From the NCBI GenBank assembly GCA_934162195.1, contig CAKPHO010000012.1, positions 1-31,729 on the forward strand: a DNA stretch of 31,729 nt. Direction: 5' to 3'. The DNA is from an uncultured Bacilli bacterium (lineage in GTDB: Bacteria; Bacillota_I; Bacilli_A; RF39; UBA660). This document shows positions 6,511 through 14,569 of the stretch, piece by piece. Within the stretch, counting starts at the first letter, position 1, and every line of letters begins with the position of its first letter. A program made the position numbers and the translations under genes. The notes beneath the pieces are model-generated. The model saw nothing but the letters and a program-made list of their open reading frames with translations, searched no databases and was not told the DNA's origin.

Positions 6511-8874
6511 ATCTCTTAACTTAGCACCTGTTTGTTCAACTTTTTCAATTATTTGCCTAAATAATTGTGTTACTTCTTCATCAGATAAAGTACGTGTTGG
6601 ATCAGAGAATGTTAGAGTATAAGCAATTGATTTCTCATCATCACCTACATTTTCTCCAACATATACATCAAAGACATCTATGTCAGTAAGTAATCTTCCA
6701 CCAACTTTTTTAATAATACTTTGAATATCATTAGATGAGACATCTTTTTTTACAATAAAGGCCATATCTTTAGTAATACTTGGATATTTAGATGCTTCTT
6801 TATATTTTAATGGTTTAATTTGTTTTATTAATTTGTTCATTGAAAGTTCAAAAACATATATTTCGTCTTTCTTCACATTTGGATGAACACGTCCAATTAT
6901 ACCAATTTCTTCTCTATCTAAAATTATTTTAGCGCTTATTCCTGGGTGTAAATCTGGAATAGTATCAACAACAAAACTATATCTATTTTTAAGTCCTAAA
7001 TAATCAAGTAAGTTTTCAACGATACCCTTAACTAGATAAAAATCTACTTTTACTCTTAAGTTTTGCCAATTATTAACTAAGTAGTTACCTTTCATTAAAA
7101 CAGAAACTTTAGTATCTTCTGTTAAATTAGTATCATAAGTTTTACTTATTTCATAAATACAAACATCAGTTACTTTACGAGCTTTATTATAATCATAAAT
7201 ATTTAATAACGATGGAATTAAAGTAGCTCTAATGACTGATTTATCAACACTCATTGGATTTGGTAATACTATTTTATTCTTATTTTCATAGTTAAATAAT
7301 TTAGCCATATCCGGACTTACTAAAGTATATGTTTTACATTCATTAAGTCCTAAAGCTCTTAAACGTTTAGAAATAAGTTTACGATATTTAACATCACCTA
7401 CATATACCCCACTTTTAAACTCTCCCTTAGGTAATGTAGAAACAAGATTTTGATATCCATAAAGTCTTCCTATTTCTTCAGCTATATCATTAACGTTAGC
7501 TTCAATATCTAAACGTCTATTTGGAATAGTGCAAATAAACTTATCACCTTCTTTAGTATATTTAAAATCAAGGCGATTTAATTCACTAGCCATGTCTTCT
7601 TCACTAATAGTTATTCCTAACATATTGTTAATAGCGCTAGGTTTAAATTCAACTACTTTTGGAGTTTTATCAATGTTATCATGCATTACAATACCAGTTA
7701 ATATTTTAGCATCTGCATATTTTTCTAGTAAATGACAAGCTCTATTAATGGCATCCATAGTATATTCATAATTTAATCCTTTACCATATCTAATAGATGC
7801 TTCACTTTTAAGATTTAAATTAGAAGCAGTATATCTTATACTAACAGCATCAAAAATAGCACTTTCAATTAAAATGTCCTTAGTTTTTTCATCAACATCT
7901 GTATTTAAGCCACCCATTATTCCAGCTATACATACAGGCTTTTCTCCGTCTGTTATAACAATATCACTGGCTTTTAAAATTCTATCCTTACCATCTAAAG
8001 TAGTAATCTCTTCTCCTTCTTTAGCATCTCTTACAACAATTTTATCTCCTAGTTTATTTTTATCAAAGAAATGCATTGGTTGACCATATTCAAGCATAAC
8101 ATAGTTAGAAATATCAACAACATTATTAATAGGTCTCATACCAGCAGAAACTAATCTTTTTTTGATGAAATCTGGTGACTCTTTGATAGTAACATCTTTA
8201 ACCATTTTAGCTAAATAATATGGACATTTTTTTGTTTCTACACTTAAACTGAAATGATTATTTATATTATCACTAATTTCATTATAATCTAAATTTGGAA
8301 GTGTTACTTTCTTATTTAAGATAGTAGCTATTTCATAAGCAAATCCAATATGGTAATAACAGTCATTATTTCTATGCTTATGAACATCTAATTCATAAAC
8401 AGTATCATCTAATCCCAAATATTTTAATGGATCTTCTCCAACTGGGGCATTACTATCCAATTCATGAATTCCTTTATTATAATTTTCTTCTGTTTTTTCC
8501 TCTAATCCTAGTTCAAATAAGGCACAAATCATACCATTCGATTCTTCGCCACGAATACTACCTTTTTTTATTTCAAAGTTTCCAGGTAAAATAGCTCCTG
8601 GAAGAGCCACTATAACTTTGATTCCAGCTCTTACATTAGAAGCACCACATACAATTTGTGTTACTTCATTTCCTACATTTACTTTGCAAATATGTAAATG
8701 ATCACTATTAGGATGATCTATACATTCTAAAACTTCACCAATTACTAAATGATCAATATGATTAGTTATTACTTTTTCTACATTAATACCCGCTTTAGTA
8801 ATTTTAACAGCAAGTTCTTTTAAATCTTCTGATTCAATATCAACATAATCTTTTACCCAATTTAAACTAATCAT
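6505..8874 (-). CDS. pheT: Phenylalanyl-tRNA synthetase beta subunit
   Basis: Beta chain of the alpha2-beta2 PheRS; with PheS it charges tRNA-Phe and carries the editing site. About 789 aa, normal length. Domains in order: N-terminal MISLNWVKDYVDI, tRNA-binding (EMAP-like) domain around residues 35-145 with HPNSDHLHICKVNVG, the B3/B4 editing core, the B5 domain, the catalytic-like core, and a C-terminal anticodon-binding domain with YPSITKDMAFIV. I chose the ATG at 8874: it has the ribosome site AAAGGAAAGTG and lies just after the pheS stop, while the upstream in-frame start would run into pheS. Confidence 0.97.
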   Translation of the reverse strand: MISLNWVKDYVDIESEDLKELAVKITKAGINVEKVITNHIDHLVIGEVLECIDHPNSDHLHICKVNVGNEVTQIVCGASNVRAGIKVIVALPGAILPGNFEIKKGSIRGEESNGMICALFELGLEEKTEENYNKGIHELDSNAPVGEDPLKYLGLDDTVYELDVHKHRNNDCYYHIGFAYEIATILNKKVTLPNLDYNEISDNINNHFSLSVETKKCPYYLAKMVKDVTIKESPDFIKKRLVSAGMRPINNVVDISNYVMLEYGQPMHFFDKNKLGDKIVVRDAKEGEEITTLDGKDRILKASDIVITDGEKPVCIAGIMGGLNTDVDEKTKDILIESAIFDAVSIRYTASNLNLKSEASIRYGKGLNYEYTMDAINRACHLLEKYADAKILTGIVMHDNIDKTPKVVEFKPSAINNMLGITISEEDMASELNRLDFKYTKEGDKFICTIPNRRLDIEANVNDIAEEIGRLYGYQNLVSTLPKGEFKSGVYVGDVKYRKLISKRLRALGLNECKTYTLVSPDMAKLFNYENKNKIVLPNPMSVDKSVIRATLIPSLLNIYDYNKARKVTDVCIYEISKTYDTNLTEDTKVSVLMKGNYLVNNWQNLRVKVDFYLVKGIVENLLDYLGLKNRYSFVVDTIPDLHPGISAKIILDREEIGIIGRVHPNVKKDEIYVFELSMNKLIKQIKPLKYKEASKYPSITKDMAFIVKKDVSSNDIQSIIKKVGGRLLTDIDVFDVYVGENVGDDEKSIAYTLTFSDPTRTLSDEEVTQLFRQIIEKVEQTGAKLRDK

Positions 8875-8875
8875 A

Positions 8876-9922
8876 CTATTCACTTTCCTTTCTATCAAAT
8901 ATTTTACTTTCTCTTAAATCAGTATTATAAAATGTTCTAATATCATTAATACCATATTTAAGCATTGCAAGTCTTTCAGCTCCAAATCCGAAAGCAAAAC
9001 CAGTCCATACCTCTGGATCATATCCACAATTTCTTAATACGTTAGGATGAACAATACCAGCTCCAGCAACTGTTATCCAACCAGTGTTTTTACAAATATT
9101 ACATCCTTTACCATGACAGTTAAAACAACTAATATCTGTTTCTACTGATGGTTCTGTAAATTGATAATAACTAGGTCTAAATCTTGTTACACAATCATTA
9201 CCAAATAATTTTTTAGCAATTAAATCAAATGTTCCTTTTAAATCTGATAAGGATACTTCTTTATCTACTAGTAATCCTTCTATTTGCATGAATTGATGTG
9301 AGTGAGTTGCATCATCATCATCTCTTCTATAAGTTTTACCAGGGCAAATCATTCTAATTGGTTTTTCTCCATTTCCTTTTAACATTGTTCTTGCTTGAAC
9401 AGGAGAAGTTTGACTTCTTAAAAGTAGCTCTTCATCTTTAATATAGAATGTATCTTGAGCATCTCTAGCGGGGTGTCCTTTTGGTATGTTTAAAAGTTCA
9501 AAATTAAATTTATCTTCTTCTATTTCAGGACCATCAACAACATCATAACCCATAGACATTAATAACTCTTCTACTTCTTCAATAACTTTCTCTAAAATAT
9601 TAGGAGCCCCTACTTCAACTTTAGTGCTAGGTAAACTAATATCAATTTTTTCACTTTCTAATTTCTTATTTAATTCTATTTCTTCTAATTCATGACGCTT
9701 AGAATCAATTGCTTCATTTAATTTAGTAGTAACAGAATTTAATGTAGCACCAAAACTTTTCTTTTCTTCAATACTTAATTCTCTTAAATGTGCACTTAAC
9801 TCTTGAATAGGACCCTTTTTACCTAAATATGTAACTCTTAAGTCATTTAAAGATTTTAAATCATTTACTTCACTAATTTCTTGAAGCACCAATTCACATA
9901 GTTCATTTAATTTTTCTACCAT
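8876..9922 (-). CDS. pheS: Phenylalanyl-tRNA synthetase alpha subunit
   Basis: Catalytic alpha chain of PheRS, 348 aa. It has an N-terminal coiled-coil arm (about residues 1-90), then the class II core with GHPARDAQDTFY, LLRSQTSPVQARTM, RPIRMICPGKTYRRDD, and a C-terminal FGFGAERLAMLKYGINDIR motif 3. The FNCHGKGCNICKNTGWI cysteine segment before motif 3 is normal in many Bacillota. First gene behind a canonical T-box, two bases before pheT. Confidence 0.97.
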   Translation of the reverse strand: MVEKLNELCELVLQEISEVNDLKSLNDLRVTYLGKKGPIQELSAHLRELSIEEKKSFGATLNSVTTKLNEAIDSKRHELEEIELNKKLESEKIDISLPSTKVEVGAPNILEKVIEEVEELLMSMGYDVVDGPEIEEDKFNFELLNIPKGHPARDAQDTFYIKDEELLLRSQTSPVQARTMLKGNGEKPIRMICPGKTYRRDDDDATHSHQFMQIEGLLVDKEVSLSDLKGTFDLIAKKLFGNDCVTRFRPSYYQFTEPSVETDISCFNCHGKGCNICKNTGWITVAGAGIVHPNVLRNCGYDPEVWTGFAFGFGAERLAMLKYGINDIRTFYNTDLRESKIFDRKESE

Positions 9923-9929
9923 AATATCT

Positions 9930-10151
9930 CCTCCTAAAATAAAAACCCACTATCCTAATAAGGACGTGAGTTTACGTGGTACCACCTTAATTTGTGCCTA
10001 AAGCACCTTAAAACTATAACGCATTACCGATATAAATTTTCTTTTATATTGCTAGAAAACGAATTCATAAGAATTTATTTAAAGTTTCCACCAGCCACTT
10101 TATCTCTATTAATAATTAGACTTATTACTACTTTTTCATCACAGCTTTAAC
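9930..10151 (-). promoter_or_regulatory. Phe T-box riboswitch leader of pheST
   Basis: Canonical T-box: it begins GTGATGAAAAAGTAGTAATAAG, has an AGAGATAAAGTGG stem I distal region, and a specifier loop with GAA followed by TTC at 10061-10063 (UUC = Phe). The T-box sequence AAGGTGGTACCACG is at 9975-9988 and the terminator AACTCACGTCCT ... AGGATAGTGGGTT plus U-run at 9944-9973. Uncharged tRNA-Phe should stabilise the antiterminator. The specifier agrees with the downstream gene. Confidence 0.94.
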
Positions 10152-10157
10152 ATAACC

Positions 10158-10185
10158 ATTATACCATATTCAAATTTAAATTCAA
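10158..10185 (-). promoter_or_regulatory. Promoter of pheST
   Basis: TTGAAT (10180-10185), 16-bp spacer, TGG-extended TATAAT (10158-10163). The -35 lies a few bases after the stop of the upstream unknown gene, with no terminator between them. Confidence 0.75.
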
Positions 10186-10192
10186 TGTTTTA

Positions 10193-10633
10193 TTATTTTG
10201 TTTTATATAAAACTTTACTTTTTACATTCTTTACATGCCCAGTTTTCAATATTTCTCTTCCATCTTCTGAAGATAAATAATAAACAAATTTTAACATTTC
10301 TAATTCTTCTTTTAACTCATCATCATTTATAAAACCTAATTCATTCTGTTTTTCTAATTCCTCAACCTCATCTTGGCATCTTGTTTCCAAAATAATAGGT
10401 AAAAGTCTTTTTACTTCAAGACTCAATCTTTTTTGATCACATAAAACAAAAGGGCTACTAATTATTTGCTTTAATAAAATTTCTTTATATTTTTTTGTTT
10501 TATTTAATGTATAATTTTTATCTTTTTTTAACAAACCGAAAATATCCTCATCAGTTATCAATCCACATTCTAAATTTTGGTCTAATAATATCCTTGCTCT
10601 ATCAATTCTTTCTAATATTTCTTTATTTTTCAT
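10193..10633 (-). CDS. Unknown 146-aa helical protein
   Basis: Not recognised. From the ATG at 10633 it reads MKNKEILERIDRARILLDQN; an in-frame ATG 14 codons upstream lies before the predicted promoter start and is not used in my call. The ribosome site GAGGTGA precedes the chosen ATG. The protein is charged and almost wholly alpha-helical, with several acid-base repeats (EVEELEKQNELG, DELKEELEMLKF) that could form coiled coil, and a basic tail (VKNVKSKVLYKTK). There is no signal peptide or membrane segment. Its start region is covered by a perfect inverted repeat, which hints at autoregulation, but no clear helix-turn-helix can be claimed by eye. Monocistronic: its own promoter, between the pilin terminator and the pheST promoter. 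Confidence 0.75.
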   Translation of the reverse strand: MKNKEILERIDRARILLDQNLECGLITDEDIFGLLKKDKNYTLNKTKKYKEILLKQIISSPFVLCDQKRLSLEVKRLLPIILETRCQDEVEELEKQNELGFINDDELKEELEMLKFVYYLSSEDGREILKTGHVKNVKSKVLYKTK

Positions 10634-10654
10634 ACATTCACCTCGTGAATGTAT
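10632..10654 (-). repeat. Perfect 10-3-10 inverted repeat over the start of the 146-aa gene
   Basis: ATACATTCAC, a 3-base spacer, then GTGAATGTAT. It covers the transcription start, the Shine-Dalgarno sequence and the ATG, and overlaps the last two bases of the -10 box. As DNA it has the size and symmetry of a dimeric repressor site; as RNA it would place the Shine-Dalgarno GAGGTGA in a 10-bp hairpin. Confidence 0.85.
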
Positions 10655-10681
10655 TCTAGCATAATTAAAATACAAAGTAAA
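10653..10681 (-). promoter_or_regulatory. Promoter of the 146-aa gene
   Basis: TTTACT (10676-10681), 17-bp spacer ending TGC, TAGAAT (10653-10658). The predicted start is near 10646, leaving a leader of about 13 nt. Confidence 0.7.
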
Positions 10682-10710
10682 GAAAAACAGTTGAATTTCA
10701 ACTGTTTTTC
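10682..10710 (-). terminator. Terminator of the first pilin-like gene
   Basis: GAAAAACAGTTGAA and TTCAACTGTTTTTC form a 14-bp near-perfect palindrome ending in U's directly after the stop. It could also work on the opposite strand. Confidence 0.88.
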
Positions 10711-11883
10711 CTATCCTAAATATGATTTTGAAATAGTTATTACTGGGCGAATGCCATAATAATCAGAAATTGTTATTCCTGTACTAAATTGAACATGATA
10801 TATTGCCGCATGATTATTACTTAATTTATATACCGCCCAAGCATTCATATCATCTTTAGGAGTTGATGTCCAATAACCATGAATTCCTAAAGTTTCTATA
10901 TTTATATTTCCGTACAACCAAGAAGGTAACACTGGATTTGTTGAAGAATTATTAAACACTAATCCTGAAGCCTGAGCTATTTGGTATACATTTGGTAATG
11001 TTATTTTTTCCTTATTAGTTATCCTTTTCCAACCTGATGTTCTCTTAGATAACTCTTCGTTTGCAGTTAATGGACCAAGCTCATTTGTTAAACATAGTTT
11101 TCCATATTGGCAGGCTCCCTTATCATTAGCCATTTCATTTGTTACTATGCCTCCTGCTTTAGACCAATCAGATACTGTACACCAAGCTGTTGCTCCACTT
11201 ACAGTTGATTCTAAAGTTACCGCTTTTCCATCAGTTCCTATATTTGAATTCATTATTAACGATACTTCTCCAGTATTGGCAATTTTATTATCTGCTAATG
11301 TTGTTGTATCACCGTTTTCTAACACATAAAATGTTCTGATTTCTCCATCACCTAATTCACAAACATATTCAGAACCAATTGTTAGAGGTTCTCCAAAAGT
11401 GTTAACACATAATTTATTTTCTAATTCTAATATAGTACCATTGCCATCCTTTAATGTAATTTTATAGTCATTTATATTTAAAAACACCTCACTTTCTATT
11501 ATTTTTCCTTTTTTTATTGTTATTTTCCCAGATGTTGGTCTACTTCCTCCTGCTTTAACAGCAATTTTTTGTTCAGTTCCAATCTCACAGTTCTGTTCAT
11601 TTGGTTGATCACTACAAAGATCTTTGTCAATGTAATTAACCCCTCCAAGATTACCATTGCTATCTATGGTATATGTTCCATCTGGAATAGGCTCACTATT
11701 CAATCTTCTTGTGGATATAGCATATTCTACAGCCTTAATATAATTTTCTGCTGAACGTTCTGCACCTTTTCTTTTAGAATTGTTAATTGTTGTTGCAACT
11801 TTAGGTGACACAATAACGACAACAATAGCTAAAATTATTATTACCGCTAATAATTCTACCAAAGTAAATCCTTTCTTTTTCAT
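10711..11883 (-). CDS. Type IV pilin-like prepilin with large C-terminal domain (copy 1)
   Basis: 390 aa. The N-terminus MKKKGFTLVELLAVIIILAI is a class III signal: cleavage after G5, methylated F6, E10 (the conserved +5 Glu), then a hydrophobic helix. A helical stalk follows (KVATTINNSKRKGAERSAEN), then a long Ser/Thr/Gly/Asn-rich extracellular part with several cysteines (for example DLCSDQPNEQNCE), and a C-terminal domain with HGYWTSTPKDDMNAWAVY and ending GIRPVITISKSYLG. That end resembles the WLRSP...GVRP type found in many surface proteins. It is a paralogue of the next gene upstream. No pilus motor or prepilin peptidase genes lie in the window, so it depends on machinery elsewhere. Own consensus promoter and own terminator. 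Confidence 0.87.
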   Translation of the reverse strand: MKKKGFTLVELLAVIIILAIVVVIVSPKVATTINNSKRKGAERSAENYIKAVEYAISTRRLNSEPIPDGTYTIDSNGNLGGVNYIDKDLCSDQPNEQNCEIGTEQKIAVKAGGSRPTSGKITIKKGKIIESEVFLNINDYKITLKDGNGTILELENKLCVNTFGEPLTIGSEYVCELGDGEIRTFYVLENGDTTTLADNKIANTGEVSLIMNSNIGTDGKAVTLESTVSGATAWCTVSDWSKAGGIVTNEMANDKGACQYGKLCLTNELGPLTANEELSKRTSGWKRITNKEKITLPNVYQIAQASGLVFNNSSTNPVLPSWLYGNINIETLGIHGYWTSTPKDDMNAWAVYKLSNNHAAIYHVQFSTGITISDYYGIRPVITISKSYLG

Positions 11884-11901
11884 ACACGCCCTCCTATTAT
11901 C

Positions 11902-11978
11902 TTCTATTTAAAGTATACAAATATTATCACAAACTGTCAATTACTTATAATAAAACTTTACATTCAACTACAAAAAAA
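11902..11978 (-). repeat. Duplicated promoter segment, copy A
   Basis: 77-bp segment that differs from 13041-13117 at only two positions by my reading. It contains the TTGACA/TATACT promoter and an AT-rich upstream stretch. Confidence 0.92.
11912..11940 (-). promoter_or_regulatory. Consensus promoter of pilin-like gene copy 1
   Basis: TTGACA (11935-11940), exactly 17 bp, TATACT (11912-11917), with AT-rich sequence upstream and GGAGG ribosome site downstream. One of the two strongest promoters in the window. Confidence 0.88.
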
Positions 11979-12004
11979 GATAAAATTTTAGATTCTATCT
12001 TTTT
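11974..12004 (-). terminator. Terminator of the second pilin-like gene
   Basis: AAAAAGATA and TATCTTTTT, 9-bp stem with 13-base loop, U-run on the minus strand. It overlaps the stop codon on one side and the duplicated promoter segment on the other. Confidence 0.75.
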
Positions 12005-13025
12005 AACTTAATTGTGATTTTAAAATTGTTATTACTGGGCGAACACCAATATTATCTTGATTATTAACTTCATTTGTTCCAAGTTCACCCCATGAATTCA
12101 CACTCCAAGATTCAGTAGAATTTTTTGAATATACTGTTGATGTCCAATAATCATATGAATCAATAAGATTATCATATAACCATTTTGAATCAGAAAATCC
12201 AGTTCCATATATACCATCTGTCCACTTTGTATCTCCTCCAGATGTTGCTATCTGTTGCCCACTAGGTAATGTAATTTGGGTTTGATTTAACTTTGTCCAA
12301 TTCAATGTTCTTTTATTTAGCGCTGATTTTGCAACCATTGCTTGTTTTGATTCGTCATCTTTATGGTTATTGTCATCTTCTGACCATGCTACTGTATCGC
12401 CTAAATTTTTATTCATAATTAGTGATACTTCTGCATCTGTTTTATCCAATACAAAGAATGTTAAATTCTTACTATCATCTGTATTCCCTAAGTTGCAAAT
12501 ATATTCATCTCCATAATTAAAACTTCCACTTGGAACATTTCCTGTTGTTGCTGTTGTTACTGCTTTACATAGTATCGATGTACCATCATCAGTTGAAGAA
12601 CTACCTTTCTCTGTTGCTTCATAACTTTTTAATGTCGAATTATATACTACATCAAATGTACCTATTGTAATCTTTTCTGATATTTCTACATTTCCATTTG
12701 ATATTGTTACCTTACCTGACTTTGGTTTTGTTCCTTTGATATCAATAATTATTTTATTTTCATCACTACAACTTGCTTTTTTATCTCTACAAATATTTCC
12801 ATCACTTGTGATTTCATACTCTCCTTCTAAAGTATTTCCATCTAGACGTTCTGTTGCAGCTACAGTTTCTACTTGTTTAATATAACTGTCCACAGATCTT
12901 TCAGCAGCTCCTTTTTGTACTCTTTTTATTGTATTCATTACTATTGGGGTTGCTATTAAAGCTATTATTGCTAATACTACTATTACTGCTAATAATTCTA
13001 TTAAAGTAAATCCTTTCTTCTTCAT
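12003..13025 (-). CDS. Type IV pilin-like prepilin with C-terminal domain (copy 2)
   Basis: 340 aa, paralogue of the downstream gene. N-terminus MKKKGFTLIELLAVIVVLAI with the same G5/F6/E10 prepilin signal, hydrophobic helix to about residue 30, then NTIKRVQKGAAERSVDSYIK. The middle part has paired cysteines (NICRDKKASC). The C-terminal domain has YDYWTSTVYSKNSTESWSV and ends GVRPVITILKSQLS. The two copies agree best in the first 50 residues, in the PKSGKVTI/RPTSGKITI segment and at the C-terminus, and have diverged in the middle, as expected of an exposed surface. Strong own promoter; ribosome site GGAGGAG. Confidence 0.87.
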   Translation of the reverse strand: MKKKGFTLIELLAVIVVLAIIALIATPIVMNTIKRVQKGAAERSVDSYIKQVETVAATERLDGNTLEGEYEITSDGNICRDKKASCSDENKIIIDIKGTKPKSGKVTISNGNVEISEKITIGTFDVVYNSTLKSYEATEKGSSSTDDGTSILCKAVTTATTGNVPSGSFNYGDEYICNLGNTDDSKNLTFFVLDKTDAEVSLIMNKNLGDTVAWSEDDNNHKDDESKQAMVAKSALNKRTLNWTKLNQTQITLPSGQQIATSGGDTKWTDGIYGTGFSDSKWLYDNLIDSYDYWTSTVYSKNSTESWSVNSWGELGTNEVNNQDNIGVRPVITILKSQLS

Positions 13026-13040
13026 AACTCCTCCTATTAC

Positions 13041-13117
13041 TTCTATTTAAAGTATACAAATATTATCACAAACTGTCAATTATTTATAATAAAACTTTAC
13101 ATTCAATTACAAAAAAA
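13041..13117 (-). repeat. Duplicated promoter segment, copy B
   Basis: Second copy of the 77-bp segment at 11902-11978. The identity stops abruptly upstream after the A-run. Confidence 0.92.
13051..13079 (-). promoter_or_regulatory. Consensus promoter of pilin-like gene copy 2
   Basis: TTGACA (13074-13079), 17 bp, TATACT (13051-13056). Same bases as copy A throughout the core promoter. Confidence 0.88.
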
Positions 13118-13240
13118 CATAAAGAAATATAGACTATAAAAATTTGCATTTAGCCTTTAATTTGATGTTTCTAGTATTTTTTGAAGATATATTACCCATA
13201 TCTTTACTATTTTTAATATAAAATCTAAAATTAATTATTA

Positions 13241-13894
13241 TCAATATGTTTTATTAAATTTAAAACCAGTATCTGTGATTAAATAAATATTATGATTAAA
13301 CTCATAGTTATTTTTATCGGTATTAAAAACAAACGTTAATTTACTATTACTTGCTTGTTTATAATAAAAAGAAGAAATTATATTAAAGTCAAAATTATTT
13401 TTTAAATGTATTATATTTAAACCATAACCAATAATTAAACCACATTTTATATTTTGATATTTGCTTTTAATATAATTTAATAATTTATAATTAAAACTGC
13501 TAATATAAATATTTAAATTGTACTTAGATATAATTTTAACTGTTTCTTCTACTAAATTAATAAAATCATTGCCAAACTCTTTTAACTCAATTAAAATTAT
13601 TTTATCAGTGTTAATTTTATTTAATAAATTATCTAAAGTGATAATTGATTCTTTACTTTTTCCATATTGATATTTATCTAAATCAATAAAATTCATATAT
13701 TTAACTATTCCAGAACCGTTACTAATTAAATCAATGACCGGGTCATGTATTAACACTATTTTTTTATCTTTTGTAATTCTTACATCAAATTCTACTCCAT
13801 CTATATAATCTTTACTTAAAGCAATTTCTATAGCTTTTAAACTATTTTCACTATATATATGATTATCTAGTCCACGATGAGATATTAGATGCAT
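13241..13894 (-). CDS. Glycerophosphodiester phosphodiesterase
   Basis: Hydrolyses glycerophosphodiesters (from phospholipid breakdown or teichoic acid) to glycerol-3-phosphate and an alcohol. 217 aa, a little short for the GDPD TIM barrel. Key residues are present: HRG at 6-8, SENS around 15-18, the metal ligands E35 and D37 in VEFDVRITKD, H50 in LIHDP, and LIELKE near residue 100. No signal peptide, so cytosolic. The C-terminal third is rich in Asn/Lys/Tyr and less conserved; the usual late Trp/Asn-rich barrel strands are hard to see. The 145 bases between its end and the pilin promoter segment hold a 7-bp AAGATAT/ATATCTT hairpin without a U-run and no gene. Confidence 0.88.
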   Translation of the reverse strand: MHLISHRGLDNHIYSENSLKAIEIALSKDYIDGVEFDVRITKDKKIVLIHDPVIDLISNGSGIVKYMNFIDLDKYQYGKSKESIITLDNLLNKINTDKIILIELKEFGNDFINLVEETVKIISKYNLNIYISSFNYKLLNYIKSKYQNIKCGLIIGYGLNIIHLKNNFDFNIISSFYYKQASNSKLTFVFNTDKNNYEFNHNIYLITDTGFKFNKTY

Positions 13895-13919
13895 ACTATC
13901 ACCAATAAAATATATGAAA

Positions 13920-13942
13920 AAAAGAAGAATTTATCTTCTTTT
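13920..13942 (-). terminator. Terminator of the yfhO-like operon
   Basis: AAAAGAAGA, TAAAT loop, TCTTCTTTT and more U's on the minus strand. The stop codon of the 212-aa gene is in the loop. Confidence 0.85.
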
Positions 13943-14569
13943 ACTTCTTAATATTGCTTTGCTTTCATAAATTAGTGAATTTTCACTATCTACGTAAGTA
14001 TGAATATCTGAATAACTATCATTATGAATGATAGTTCCTAAATGACCTTCTCTATCGGTTGGAACATACCCATAAATATATTCTGGTAACAATTTTATTA
14101 CCTGTTCATCTTTGTAATATATTGGTTTTAGTTCCCCCTCTTTCATACCAATATATGAATACGGAATTTTAATAATAATACACCCAACAGACTGTTTATA
14201 GTTGTGCGCTAACTTTAGCTCTGCATTCATTGTTAAAAAACTATCCATAATAGATACAGTTTTGTTAATATCAACATAATCATTTTGAATACCACCGCAA
14301 AGAATATCTCCGTTATTTATAAGACCAGATTTAAAAATACAAGGTAGAGTTTTATCAATATCACAATATCCAACTCTGTGTATTCCTACTGCATAATCAC
14401 TATCAAACAACTTTTCTAATTCTTCACCTAGTTCTTTAGGCATATAACCAATTTCGTCATATGCTTTAGCTCTTTTTAAATCAAATTTGTTTTTTCGATT
14501 AAAAGTAGCATCTTTTACCAATAAATATTTATTCGGATCTGTATTATTCTTAAAAATCTTAATTTTCAT
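13931..14569 (-). CDS. Unknown 212-aa protein, possible ADP-ribosyltransferase fold
   Basis: Not firmly recognised. After a basic N-terminal stretch it has VGIHRVGYCD (H64), IFKSGLINNGD (about 78-88), VGCIIIKIPYSYIG (about 128-141) and LLPEYIYGYVPTD (E163). An early H in a beta strand followed by a GL...GD turn, and a late EY(I)-Y strand, is the spacing seen in PARP/ART-type NAD-dependent transferases, so H64 and E163 could be catalytic. This is a visual resemblance only. It overlaps the 179-aa gene by one base (TAATG) and is the last gene of the yfhO-like operon. No secretion signal or membrane segment is seen. Confidence 0.7.
   Translation of the reverse strand: MKIKIFKNNTDPNKYLLVKDATFNRKNKFDLKRAKAYDEIGYMPKELGEELEKLFDSDYAVGIHRVGYCDIDKTLPCIFKSGLINNGDILCGGIQNDYVDINKTVSIMDSFLTMNAELKLAHNYKQSVGCIIIKIPYSYIGMKEGELKPIYYKDEQVIKLLPEYIYGYVPTDREGHLGTIIHNDSYSDIHTYVDSENSLIYESKAILRSKRR

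Noticed and set aside
13176..13204. AAGATAT/ATATCTT hairpin as a terminator of the GDPD gene
   Set aside because: The minus-strand side is followed by CAAAAAA and not a U-run, so it is not a convincing intrinsic terminator.
13146..13230. Short minus-strand frame beginning MGNISSKNTRN (21 aa) between the pilin promoter and the GDPD gene
   Set aside because: No ribosome site and no family pattern; nothing supports translation.
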